Of a stretch of 64,000 bases of DNA, positions 19,137-28,315 are shown in pieces. The stretch's first letter is position 1; each line of letters begins with the position of its first letter. The notes beneath the pieces are model-generated. The model did not search any database, was not told the origin of the DNA, and saw only the letters and a program-made list of their open reading frames with translations. Both the position numbers and the translations under genes were made by a program. This DNA comes from CAVOAK01 sp965217615. GTDB lineage: Bacteria; Pseudomonadota; Alphaproteobacteria; UBA8366; CAVOAK01. The stretch lies in contig CBDCIT010000032.1 in assembly GCA_965217615.1 (NCBI GenBank), positions 1 to 64,000 on the forward strand, given 5' to 3'.

Positions 19137-20584
19137 CAGCCCGTTGATTAAGTCGGCGCCGTCTGATTCTCTGGTTCCCTGATTTGCAGGGGGATTTGCC
19201 GATGGCGATGGGACGGCAGAAGGATGGTCAGGGGGACCTGATGGTGAGCTGGTCGGAGATGCCGCGCTCTCCGGGTCATGTGTTTTATGACCGCTTGCAG
19301 TCGGTGCTGATCGAGGGCGGCTTCGACGCCTTTGCCGAGGCGAGCTGCCGGCCTTATTACGCGGCCCGGATGGGCGCGCCCTCGGTGCCGCCCGGGCGCT
19401 ATTTCCGGATGCACCTGGTGGGCTACTTCGAGGGCATCGACAGCGAGCGCGGTCTGGAGTGGCGCTGCTCGGACTCGCTTTCGCTGCGGGCGTTCCTGCG
19501 ACTGGGGAGCCGTGATCGGGTACCGGACCATTCCTGGCTGTCACGGAGCCGCACGCGCCTGCCCCATGAAGTCCACGCGGCGGTCTTCGACTGGGTTCTG
19601 GTGCTGATCGCCGAGGCGGGGCTGATCAAGGGCAAGCGCATCGGCGTCGATGCCTCGACCATGGAGGCCAACGCGGCGCTGCGGAACATCGTGCGGCGCG
19701 CCAACGGCGAAGGCTACCGGGAGATGCTGGAGCGCCTGGCCCGGGAAAGCGGGGTCGAGACACCCACGGCCGAGGACCTGGCGCGTCTGGAGCGGAAGCG
19801 CAAGGGCAAGAAGCTTTCCAACACGGATTGGGTTTCGAAGAGCGACCCCGAGGTCAAGATCGCCAAGATGAAGGACGGCACGACGCATCTGGCCTACAAG
19901 CCCGAGCACGCGGTGGATCTGGACACCGGCGCGGTGGTGGCGGCCGAGCTGCACCCGGCCGATGAGGGCGACACCACGACGCTTTCCAAGACCCTGGCGA
20001 AGGCCGAGGCAAACCTCGGGGCGGTGGATGCGGCACCGACGTCGGAGGAGCCGGCCGAATGCGTCGCCGACAAAGGTTATCACTCACGGGCGGTCTTGAG
20101 GGCTCTGGACGACAGTCCCTGGAAGACCCGGATCGCGGCGCCCAAGCAGACCGGCTTTTCGCGCTGGCACGGTGATGAGGCGGCGCGGCGCGCGGTCACC
20201 AACAACCGTGCGCGGCTCAAGTCCGGGGTCGCCCGCGAGGCCTTCAAGCTGCGCGCCGAGATCGTCGAGCGCTGCTTTGCCCACAACCTCGATCGTGGCG
20301 GCATGCGACGAACCTGGCTGCGCGGGCGAGAGAATGTGCACAAGCGATACCTGCTCCACGTCGCCGGCCACAATCTATCGTTACTGATGCGCCAGCTCAT
20401 CGGCGCCGGCACCCCGCGGGAGGCCGTGGCGGGCGGATATGGCGGTATTTTCGTTCTGCTCACGCCCACCGGGGCCATGCTGGTGGCACGGGGGGGGTTC
20501 GCAGAGCGGCCAGTCGGCTTTCGCCGCCGCATTCCTCATCTGGGGGGGTGGAGAGCCGGAAAAAGCCACTTAATCAACGGGCTG
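19137..20584 (+). mobile_element. IS1182-like element copy C
   Basis: This 1448-bp element runs from CAGCCCG at 19137 to CGGGCTG at 20584, flanked by the perfect 4-bp repeat ATAA at 19133-19136 and 20585-20588. It gives the cleanest boundary definition of this element in the window. It is in the same orientation as copy D, 40 kb away. Confidence 0.95.
19202..20568 (+). pseudogene. IS1182-like transposase (copy C), altered C-terminus
   Basis: The frame starts at ATG 19202 and follows copies B and D for about 430 residues. Near 20492-20500 the G run is one base different (GGGGGGGGTTCGCAG). The last 15 or so residues (normally VSQSGQSAFAAAFFIWG) are therefore replaced and the frame reads out of the element to 20716. 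A second difference in a G run occurs near 20541. The DDE region is intact, so the effect on activity is unclear. Confidence 0.8.
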
Positions 20585-20976
20585 ATAAGGCGCGTGTTGC
20601 AGAAGTCCATCCAGCTACGCGCCAACGCCCTCGTACCTGGATCCGGCGGCATCATCGACGGCGACGGATACGCCTCGTCGAGATACTCGCAAATCACAAC
20701 AGATTCCCACACATAATCGGACCCGCATCGCAGCGTTGGCACTTTGCCATATGGCGACACCGCGTAATACTCGTCGGCGCGGTTGCTCAGGTCGATATCG
20801 GTCTGCGTGTAGTCGATGCCCTTCTCGGCCAGCATGAGCCGGACGCGATGGCCAAATGGACTGAGCGCCGTGTTGAAGAGCTCAACGTCCGCCATTCTCA
20901 AACTCTTCCTATGAAATTGACGAGATAAATACTTCATCGCTGACGGATGACTGTGAACAAAATGCCTAGCGCATGC

Positions 20977-21435
20977 TCACGGCAAGTATACCGTAAGGGT
21001 CGCTGCGATACAGGCTGGCCTATCCTCACCATCTATTTCGACTACCACTTCGTTGGTGACCTTGACGTTGCCGCTCTTCAGAAGCACGACTGACTGAACC
21101 GTCTGCCGCGCCCTCACCCGGCAGCCGACGCGCACGGGATTGATGAAACGCACGCGGTCGACGCCATAGTTGATGGCGGTCCCACAATCTTCGACACGCG
21201 CGATTCCGCGCTGCAGCACCGTGACCAATGAAAGTGTCAGATAACCATGTGCGACTGTTGAACCAAACGGCGACGCCGCTTCGGCGCGATCCGGATCCGT
21301 ATGTATCCAATAGTCGTCGCCCGTCGCTTCCGCGAATCGGTCGACGCGATCCTGAGTGATGTCCAGCCAATCGCTGACACCCAGCTCCTCGCCGACAAGC
21401 GCACTCAGTTCTTCCGCTCCGTGAATGACGCGCAT
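20977..21435 (-). CDS. MaoC/NodN-type hot-dog hydratase
   Basis: The product is 152 residues from ATG 21435 (MRVIHGAEELSALVGEELGVSDWLDITQDRVDRFAEATGDDYWIHTDPDRAEA...). DDYWIHTDPDRAEAASPFGSTVAHGYLTLSL is the hydratase-2 signature, with the catalytic Asp/His pair expected in D..IHTDP. NodN-like members hydrate enoyl-CoA. The substrate cannot be told. It is intact and divergent from the dioxygenase gene with about 180 bp between them. Confidence 0.9.
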   Translation of the reverse strand: MRVIHGAEELSALVGEELGVSDWLDITQDRVDRFAEATGDDYWIHTDPDRAEAASPFGSTVAHGYLTLSLVTVLQRGIARVEDCGTAINYGVDRVRFINPVRVGCRVRARQTVQSVVLLKSGNVKVTNEVVVEIDGEDRPACIAATLTVYLP

Positions 21436-21616
21436 GGCGGACTCCTGCACGAATTTGGAGCTCCCGGCAACGTTCGATCGGGTCGGTTGCCCGATCCTGA
21501 CCCCTTCCATTTTGTGCTGCATCATGCTGGACTGAGCGGAGGTAGCAGCAGGCAAACGATCGTGAGTTGATATTGCCTCGCATGCAGTATCCAGTGCGAG
21601 CTTCTGGAGAAACGAG

Positions 21617-22537
21617 ATGACGATTTCGCTGCGGCCGCTCATGACGAAATTTGGCGCCGAGGTTACGGGAGTCGACTTGTCGCGCGAGGTCGCCGACGAC
21701 GCGTTTCAGGAAATTCTCGACACTTACTACGAACACTCGCTGTTGCTGTTCCCTGGCCAGGATTTGTCGCCCGCCGACCAAGCGCGCTTCGCCCATCTCT
21801 TTGGCACCCCAAAGATCGAAACCCGTAAACAGTACAACCTGCCCGATGCACCTGAAGTCTCGAAGGTCGGCAATATCGTTGACGAGAGTGGCGAACCGAT
21901 CGCCTTCTACAATCGCAACGGCGTGTCCTGGCATACGGACGGCAACTCGACCAACCACGTCAATGCGGTGACATTTCTCTATGCGATGGAAGTCCCGCGC
22001 GAAGGCGGCGACACGATGTTTTGCGGCACCCACTCGGCGTATGAGACGCTTCCCGCCGACCTCAAGAAACGAATCGAGGGCCGGCGCTGCCTGATCAGTT
22101 TCAACTGGCGCAACGACAAGATCCGCAAACGAGACCCCAAGTCTCACAAACCGCTTACTGCGGCGGAACGTGCCGCTATACCCGACGTCTGGCAGGATAT
22201 GGTTCAGACCCATCCGGTAACTGGCCGACAAACCTTCTATTTTGGCGGTGCAGCCGGCGTAAAAGAGATCGAGGGCATGAGCGATGAGGAGAAAGACGAT
22301 CTGCTAGTGGCGCTCGTCGCTCACGCGACGCAGCCTCACCTCGTCTACCGCCACAGCTGGACGCCGGGAGATCTTATCATTTGGGACAACCACGCGACGA
22401 TGCACAGCGCGACCGAAATCGAGCCCTACGAGGACGACCGTCGGCTTTTGCATCGCTCGTTCATCTATACGCTGCCGACCGCGCACCCACTGCCGAACCT
22501 CGACGAAATCAACGCCCTATTCCTCAAGGCCGGCTAG
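21617..22537 (+). CDS. TauD/TfdA-family Fe(II)/2-oxoglutarate dioxygenase
   Basis: The product is 306 residues, typical length. The iron triad is visible as H106-x-D108 (SWHTDGN) and H263 (WDNHATMHSA), with R280 (HRSFI) placed to bind 2-oxoglutarate. LLLFPGQDLSPADQARFAHLFG is the usual N-terminal signature. Members hydroxylate sulfonates, aryloxyacids or similar. The substrate is not predictable here. It is intact. Confidence 0.92.
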   Translation: MTISLRPLMTKFGAEVTGVDLSREVADDAFQEILDTYYEHSLLLFPGQDLSPADQARFAHLFGTPKIETRKQYNLPDAPEVSKVGNIVDESGEPIAFYNRNGVSWHTDGNSTNHVNAVTFLYAMEVPREGGDTMFCGTHSAYETLPADLKKRIEGRRCLISFNWRNDKIRKRDPKSHKPLTAAERAAIPDVWQDMVQTHPVTGRQTFYFGGAAGVKEIEGMSDEEKDDLLVALVAHATQPHLVYRHSWTPGDLIIWDNHATMHSATEIEPYEDDRRLLHRSFIYTLPTAHPLPNLDEINALFLKAG

Positions 22538-22849
22538 GCGACACCGCCTGTGCCAATAGGGGACCCGCACCAAACCGCGAACGATCAGCAGCTCTCTCAA
22601 CAAATTCAACGCTATATAAACATTGTTTAAAGTAATAACATGCAATCGAATTCTCAGTATCGCGTAGTATGGCAAGCAACAATTCTGCACGTTTAGTCGC
22701 AGTATTTAAGTATGTCCAAATTTGTTTAAGACTGTATCCCAAGAATCGCGCATTTCCATTGTTGAAACAATGTGTTGGTACAGCTAGATTTCCTTCGCGC
22801 ACAATATGTGCTGAAGTATTCGACAACTGAAAACAGGTAACTGACCGTT
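22538..22849. other. AT-richer intergenic region, no gene seen
   Basis: This is 312 bp between the dioxygenase and the broken response regulator. It is clearly more AT-rich than its neighbours and no ORF with coding character is seen. It may hold the regulator's promoter. No convincing -35/-10 pair or hairpin terminator stands out. Confidence 0.5.
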
Positions 22850-23010
22850 TTGACGGACGCACCGCATATTCTCGTGGTCGATGATGAGCCTGACATATGT
22901 TAGGGCTTGAAGGACTATTTGCCCGACCAGGGATTTCACGTAAGTGAGTCGGACCCGATTTCCTTGGACACAGAATTGGCTTAATCGAAGTGTCCAAGGA
23001 GGACCGGAAC

Positions 23011-23421
23011 ATGACCGATAATTTTGAGAAGAAAGTTGCTGTTGATGGGCCTGTGGTAAATGCTGGCGAGCTTGGCTCGTCCACGTTTTCCCCAGGCCAG
23101 GCTTTGCCGGCAGGCCCGCTGGGACTTGGCCAGCGATGGACAGTGGCGCGCAAGCGTGAGGTCGTTCTGCAGCTTTTGCGTGACGAGCCGGTGCAACTTC
23201 TGTCGCGCCAGTTGGGCGTAGAGATCTTCCGGCTCGAGCAGTGGCGTGAGAAAGCGATCGGCGGGATCGACGCCTCGCTCAAGCAACGCAAGGGCGATCC
23301 GGTGCAGGCGGAACTGGATAGCGCCATGAAGCGGATCGGAGAGTTGACCATGCAGGTGGAACTGCTGGAGGCCAAGACGGAGACCTTCGGCCCTTTGGGG
23401 CGGCGGAGGTCGCGGCGATGA
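23011..23421 (+). CDS. IS3-like OrfA, DNA-binding protein
   Basis: The product is 136 residues from ATG 23011 with AAGGAGG upstream. The HTH region RWTVARKREVVLQLLRDEPVQLLSRQLGVEIFRLEQWREKAI is followed by a helical leucine-zipper-like stretch (AELDSAMKRIGELTMQVELLEAK), as in IS3-family OrfA. Its 3' end overlaps OrfB by ATGA. This suggests coupling, where many IS3 elements use a -1 frameshift. Confidence 0.85.
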   Translation: MTDNFEKKVAVDGPVVNAGELGSSTFSPGQALPAGPLGLGQRWTVARKREVVLQLLRDEPVQLLSRQLGVEIFRLEQWREKAIGGIDASLKQRKGDPVQAELDSAMKRIGELTMQVELLEAKTETFGPLGRRRSRR

Positions 23422-24323
23422 GTGCCGCCACCTCTCCCGGCACGGGTCTGGCCTACGGCCTGCGGCGGGTCTGCGCCGCCTGGGGCATGGCCCGCTCCTC
23501 GTTCTACGCCATGACCTCCGGCCAGCACGCCGAGCCGCCGCCGGCAAAGCGTCGGGGACCGAAGCCCGCGATCTCGGACCAGGCGCTGCTGGTGGCGATC
23601 AAAGCCGACCTGGAGGCATCGCCCTGGGAGGGCGAGGGCTACCGCAAGGTCTGGGCTCGGCTTCGGGTCTGTCGCGACATCCGGGTTGCCCGCAAGCGGG
23701 TGCTCCGCCTGATGCGCGAGAACAATCTGCTCTCGCCCCATCGCTGCCGCCGCCGTGGCGGCAATCCCCATGACGGTGAGATCATCACTCATGCCCCGAA
23801 CCTCATGTGGGGCACCGATGGCGTTCGGGTGTTCACGGTGGACGACGGCTGGGGCTGGATCTTCACCGCCGTCGAGCATTGGAACGCCGAGTGTGTCGGC
23901 TGGCATGTCTGCAAGCGCGGCGACCGCTTCGCCGCCCTGCAGCCGATCTCCATGGGGCTTGCCGGGCTGTATGGCTCGACCGCGGCCGGCGCGGCTCGGG
24001 GGCTGGCCTTGCGGATGGATCACGGCTCCCAGTATCTGTCGGACCACTTCACCAACCAGATCAAGTTCTGGGGCATCCAGCCGTCCTACGCCTTCGTCGC
24101 CGAGCCCCAGACCAACGGCGTCGCCGAGCGGTTCAATCGCACGCTGAAGGAACAGATCATCCATGGTCGCATCTACTGCAACATCGCGGAGCTGCGGGAC
24201 GCCGTCCGCGACTTCGTCGAACTCTACAATGCCCAGTGGATCGTCGAAAAGAACGGCTACCTGAGCCCCGCTCAAGCTCGTCAGGCGTGGCACGCCGCGA
24301 TCTCAATCAGGCCCGCCGCGTGA
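23418..24323 (+). CDS. IS3-like OrfB, rve-type integrase core
   Basis: The product is 301 residues. An HTH_21-like region (YRKVWARLRVCRDIRVARKRVLRLMRENNLLSPH) precedes an rve catalytic domain with the DDE set in LMWGTDGVRVF, LRMDHGSQYLS and TNGVAERFNRTLKEQ. It is intact. It is the only copy in the window, so there is no in-window check of the boundaries other than the flanking repeat. Confidence 0.88.
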   Translation: MSAATSPGTGLAYGLRRVCAAWGMARSSFYAMTSGQHAEPPPAKRRGPKPAISDQALLVAIKADLEASPWEGEGYRKVWARLRVCRDIRVARKRVLRLMRENNLLSPHRCRRRGGNPHDGEIITHAPNLMWGTDGVRVFTVDDGWGWIFTAVEHWNAECVGWHVCKRGDRFAALQPISMGLAGLYGSTAAGAARGLALRMDHGSQYLSDHFTNQIKFWGIQPSYAFVAEPQTNGVAERFNRTLKEQIIHGRIYCNIAELRDAVRDFVELYNAQWIVEKNGYLSPAQARQAWHAAISIRPAA

Positions 24324-24594
24324 GACAAACTTGTGTCCAAGGAACCGGGTGCGCTACAGGATTTCACGTAAGCACCGCGGAAAGCGGACTGGCGATGCGC
24401 GAAGTGTTGGAGCAAAGCGCCGTCGATCTTGTGATTCTCGACCTGATGATGCCGGGAGAGGACGGCCTGTTGATAACCCAGAGAATTCGAAAATCGAACA
24501 ACGTCGGGATAATTATCCTCACGGGCAAAGGCGATCCCGTCGACCAAATTGTCGGGCTCGAGATTGGTGCCGATGATTACATATGGGCACCTCT

Positions 24595-25871
24595 AAGAAT
24601 TCGCGATTTGACAGAGGATGATTGGTTAAACGGGCTGTGGCCGTCTGCGGCCATGCTGGCACCGGGATTTCCGGGAGTTTCCCGCGCTCCAATTGAGCTA
24701 TTTCCGCTTCAAGACCGTGCCCAGGCGATCTCCTACTCAGAGTATTGTCACACCGCCGCGGCGAGGCGGTTCAGTTGGACCAGACGGCGCATGTTGTAGG
24801 CGAGGTTCTTCAAGCCCTATCCGAGCCTTTGCCCGCGCCAGCCCGACACTACGCAGCAGCGTCCCGCCCATGTCGTTGCTCTGGGCCCCGAAAACATGCT
24901 CGACGCGGACCCGAACGGACGAACGGGTCTTGTTGCCTTGCTTCTCGCGCTCGCTCAGCGGCTTGTTGCGGCGGGCTTTGCGATGGATCCGGCTCCTCAA
25001 CCCCTTCTTCTTCAGCGCCGCCTCGATCTCCGCCGAGCGATAAGCGCTGTCCGCCCATACGCCCAAGGCCGTGTTGTCCCCATCCAGGATATCGTCGAGA
25101 ACCTTACTGTCGTGCGTCGCCGCGTCGCTCACCTGATAGCGCCGCACCAGCTTGTGCCGACGGTCCACGTTGACATGGTTCTTGTAGCCGTAATGGCTCC
25201 TGCCGTGCTTCTTGGTCCACCGCGCCTCGACATCCTTTTGGCGCCGCTTTGCCGGCTTATCCTGCCAGCATTCCGGCGTCTCGCCAGCCTTTATCCCCGC
25301 GTTCTCCTTGCGGCTGTTGCGCTGTTTGGGCACCGCCACGATCGAGGCGTCGATGATCTGGCCGCCCATCGCCAGATAGCCCTGATCCTTCAGGTGGCCA
25401 TCGAACGTCTCGAATAAGGTCTCGATCACCCCAGCTTGCGTCAACTGTTCGCGGTACAGCCACACTGTCTTGGCATCGGGAACCCGGTCCTCCAGACCCA
25501 ACCCCAAAAACCGCATGAACGACAGACGATCCCGGATCTGATGCTCAACCTGATCGTCCGACAGATTGTAGAGTGCGCTCAGAATGATCGTCTTGAACAT
25601 CACCACCGCGTCCCACGGCTTGCGTCCCGCCCGCGACTTGCGCGCCTTGTCCGAACGCCGACACACCGCATCCAAACACCCACGGAAGTCTTCCCACGGA
25701 ACAACCTCGTCGATTTTCGCCAGAGGCTCGTTCTTGGCGTCCAGCCCGGTATACCGCTTCGAAAGATCAAAAAATCCTATCTGACCCATGAACACCCCTC
25801 CCGATGTCAACAAATCGTCAACCCGATTCTAAACCGACGGTGCGCGAAAATGGCATTTTTAGAGGTGCCCT
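24595..25871 (-). mobile_element. IS5-family element
   Basis: The termini are GGGCACCTCTAAGAAT (left) and, on the other strand, GGGCACCTCTAAAAATG (right). TAT occurs at both borders (24592-24594 and 25872-25874, if one unpaired T at 25871 is counted in the element). Removing the element and one TAT gives the regulator residues DDYISKP in frame, the expected conserved Lys motif. A 3-bp duplication suits some IS5 subgroups. Confidence 0.85.
24748..25789 (-). pseudogene. IS5-family transposase with late frameshift
   Basis: The start is ATG 25789 (MGQIGFFDLSKRYTGLDAKNEPLAKIDEVVPWEDFRG). DUF772-type N-terminus and DDE residues appear in GQIIDASIVAVPKQRN, GVWADSAYRSAEIE and RVRVEHVFGAQSN. Near 24813-24818 one extra base changes GLKNLAYNMRRLVQLNRLAAAV into EEPRLQHAPSG..., so the last 25 or so residues are misread. 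All three catalytic residues precede the lesion. Confidence 0.85.
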
Positions 25872-26283
25872 TATCCAAGCCGTGCGACCTGCGGCAATTG
25901 TTGGCGCGCGTGCGAAGCGTGTTACGTCGCGCCAAGAGCGCCGGCGGCATGGAGTCTGGTGCCTACACGCAGACCCTGGAGTTCGGCGGCTGGACGCTCG
26001 ACCTTGGAAAGCGGCAGCTTAGAGCGCCCGATGGAAACAGCATTCCGTTGACAACCGGGGAATTTCAGCTCCTCGAGGCCCTGGCGACAAATCCTAGCCG
26101 GGTCCTCAGCCGCGACCATTTGCTCGACATAACGAAGAGCCGAGATTGGTCGCCGTTCGACCGCACGATCGACAACCTCGTCAGCCGTCTACGACGGAAG
26201 ATCGAGGAGGACACGAAACATCCACAATTCATCAAGACGGTACATGGCGCCGGGTACGTGTTCCCACCAAAGGTAGAACGAAG

Positions 26284-27385
26284 GGTTGTGTCTCGAAAGT
26301 GGTGGAAATTTGAGGATGGCGTAATCTCCGGGTGACAAGACAATCACCCAACCGGCGGCTAGCACCGCCAAGGAGATCACGCCATGAAGAACACTACCGA
26401 GACTTCCGCGCTTTCGCTACTGGCCAATGACGCCGGCTATGATCCGCTCGAGGACCGGCTGCGGGAGAACATCAGATCCACGATCGAGGCCGTTTTTGAG
26501 GAGGAACTTGCGCAGTTTCTCGGGCGCTGCCGATACGGTCGAGAGGACGCGCTTCGGCAAGGGTATCGGAACGGGCACCGGGAGCGGCAACTGACGGGGA
26601 CATTCGGGACCGAGAGGGTGAGCGTGCCGCGTGCACGGATCGTTGAGGAAGACGGTCGGGCGTCGGAATGGCGTTCGCGGGCGCTGCCGCGCTACCAGCG
26701 GCTGACCAGAAAGGCCGAGGCGCTGATCGCTTCGGTGTATCTGTCCGGAACCAACACGCGGCGGGTGAAACGCGCGCTGTTCGGGCTCTTCCGGGGTGCT
26801 GTGAGCAAGGACGTTGTGAGCCGGGCGTGGCGCAAGGTGAAGGTCGATTGGGACGCCTGGTGCAGCCGTGGCCTCGCGGATGAGGATATCGTTCGGCTGA
26901 TCCTTGACGGTACTGTGATCAAGACCCGACTGGATCGCAAGGCCACCAACATCTCGGTTCTCGCGGCTATAGGGGTGCGCCGGGATGGCCAGAAGGTCTT
27001 GCTTTCGATCGGGAATATGGGCGGAGAAAGCCAGGCGGCGTGGCGCCAGTTCCTCGACGACCTTGATGCGCGTGGACTGAAACGGCCCGGGTTTGTCATC
27101 GTCGATGGCGCGCCGGGACTGGAGGCGGCTCTGTCGGCGCTTTGGGGCGATGACCTTCCCGTTCAACGCTGCACCGTGCACAAGCACCGCAACCTTCTGG
27201 GTCATGCTCCCAAACACATGCATGACGAGCTGAGCGAAGATTACCGCGATATGATCTATGCCGACACTGCCTCCGAGGTGGAAACCCGCCGCAAGGCGTT
27301 TGTCCGCAAGTGGCGGCTGAAATGCAGGGCCGTCGCGGACAGCCTCGCAGAAGCGGGCGACAAGCTCTTTACCTTCACGCGCCTG
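26284..27385 (+). mobile_element. IS256-family fragment 3a (5' four-fifths)
   Basis: The terminus GGTTGTGTCTCGAAAGTGG at 26284 follows directly on the response regulator C-terminal coding region. The element runs in the + orientation to within the transposase codons for FTFTRL, where an IS21 terminus begins. The nine bases to its left (AGAACGAAG) do not match those right of fragment 3b (CAGATAGGT). The two fragments are therefore not simply halves of one insertion. Confidence 0.92.
26384..27385 (+). pseudogene. IS256-family transposase, C-terminus replaced (fragment 3a)
   Basis: The frame is intact from MKNTTETSAL through the two catalytic Asp regions to DKLFTFTRL (about 334 residues). It then reads 37 unrelated codons of IS21 end sequence to a stop at 27499. 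The catalytic Glu region NAIERLNEE is lost, so it should be inactive. Confidence 0.92.
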
Positions 27386-27599
27386 TGTCAATCGGCGTGC
27401 AATATTGACCCCCTATCGGCGTGCAATATTGACCCCCTGAGTGGCACGGCGGAGGTTGTCCCGGTAGTCAATAGGGGGGACCCGAGCGGCTTCGTGTAGC
27501 GCCTTGCGGTGCGCGGAGCGAAGCCGCGTGGGCTTGACGTATACGTCAAGCCTGTTGACCCACCGGGGCAAGCGGGCCGCAGGCACGGCCGGCGTCCGG

Positions 27600-28315
27600 T
27601 CAGGAGCGGTTCTTGAAGCGCCAGCTCTCGTTTCGATGATCTCGCAATGGTGGGTCAGGCGGTCGAGCAGCGCGGTGGTCATCTTGGGGTCGCCGAAGAC
27701 GGAGGGCCATTCGCCGAAAGCGAGGTTGGTGGTGACGATGATCGAGGTGCGCTCGTAGAGCCGGCTCATCAGGTGGAACAGCAGCTGGCCGCCGGCCTGG
27801 GCGAAGGGCAGATAGCCGAGTTCGTCGAGGATGACGAAGTCGCGTCGGACGAGTTGGTCCGCGGTACGGCCCTGGCGTCCGGAGCGGAGTTCGGCCTCGA
27901 GGTGGTTGACCAGGTCGACGACGTTGTAGCAGCGGCCACGGGCGCCCTTTCTGATACAGGCGCGGGCGATGGCGACGGCGAGATGGGTCTTGCCGGTGCC
28001 GCCGACCAGCACGATGTTGCGCTTGCTCTCCAGGAAGTCGCCGCCGGCGAGTTCCTGGATCAGGGGCTCATTGCCCGGGGAAGCGGCGAAGTCGAAGTCG
28101 GCCAGCTCCTTGGCCGTCGGCAGCTTGGCGGACGTCATCTGGTACTTGATGGAGCGCGCCTGCTTGTCGGCGACCTCGGTCTGCAGCAGCGTACCGATGA
28201 TCTGTTGCACCGGATGACGGCGCTTGAGCCCGTCGGCGAGGATGTCGTCGTAGGCGGCGCGCATGCCTGCAAGCTTCAGCGCCGTCATCATCGCCAGCAC
28301 ATCATGACGCTCCAT
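27600..28315 (-). pseudogene. istB: IS21 helper ATPase IstB, two small deletions
   Basis: MERHDVLAMMTALKLAGMRAAYDDILADGLKRRHPVQQ starts a typical IstB. The Walker A reads LVGGTGKTHLA, where family members have two more residues (GGTGTGKTH). The loss corresponds to one ACCGGC of a tandem pair. Walker B-like FVILDELGYLPF and sensor TSIIVTTNLAFGEW are present. Near 27635 a 7-bp deletion between ACG repeats (expected ETGNESWRFKNRS, here ETRAGASRT) shifts the frame past the usual stop at 27600. The ATPase is probably inactive. The comparison with intact relatives is from memory of the family. Confidence 0.8.

Larger units (their letters stand above)
18778..20895 (-). pseudogene. Glutathione S-transferase, split by IS1182-like copy C
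   Basis: The gene starts at ATG 20895 (MADVELFNTALSPFGHRVRLMLAEKGIDYTQTDIDLSNR...YGKVPTLRCG...WESVVICEYLDEAYPSPSMMPPDPGTRALARSWMDFCNTRL), an N-terminal thioredoxin-like GST domain. It is cut at 20585. The C-terminal helical domain follows on the other side (PAFRELIMEQKRARWPALLEQVTGHLEFIEQRG...) to the stop at 18778. Removing the IS plus one ATAA repeat restores a continuous 221-residue frame through CNTRLMPAFREL, normal GST length. There is no other lesion, so the disruption is recent. Confidence 0.93.
22945..24358 (+). mobile_element. IS3-like two-ORF element with 14-bp flanking repeat
   Basis: The element is 1414 bp. Ends TGAGTCGGACCCGATTTCC (left) and TGTAGCGCACCCGGTTCC (right, other strand) both begin TG and then share CCTTGGACACA further in. 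The flanks carry a perfect 14-bp direct repeat GGATTTCACGTAAG at 22931-22944 and 24359-24372. The regulator frame is restored exactly when one copy is removed, so the repeat is a genuine target duplication, unusually long for an IS3-type element (3-5 bp). Confidence 0.9.
22850..26283 (+). pseudogene. OmpR-type response regulator, dismembered by IS elements
   Basis: Three pieces on one strand make a whole regulator. The first is 22850-22944 (TTG start likely; LTDAPHILVVDDEPDIC, an in-frame TAG at 22897, then GLKDYLPDQGFHV). The second is 24373-24594 (STAESGLAMREVLEQSAVDLVILDLMMPGEDGLLITQRIR...ILTGKGDPVDQIVGLEIGADDYI). The third is about 25872-26283 (SKPCDLRQLLARVRSVLRR, then the winged helix ALATNPSRVLSRDHLLDI...DNLVSRLRRKIE...IKTVHGAGYVF). 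Phospho-acceptor LDLMMPG, acidic VDDE and Lys SKP are present. IS3-like and IS5 elements split the receiver. IS256 copy 3a abuts the 3' end. Confidence 0.92.
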
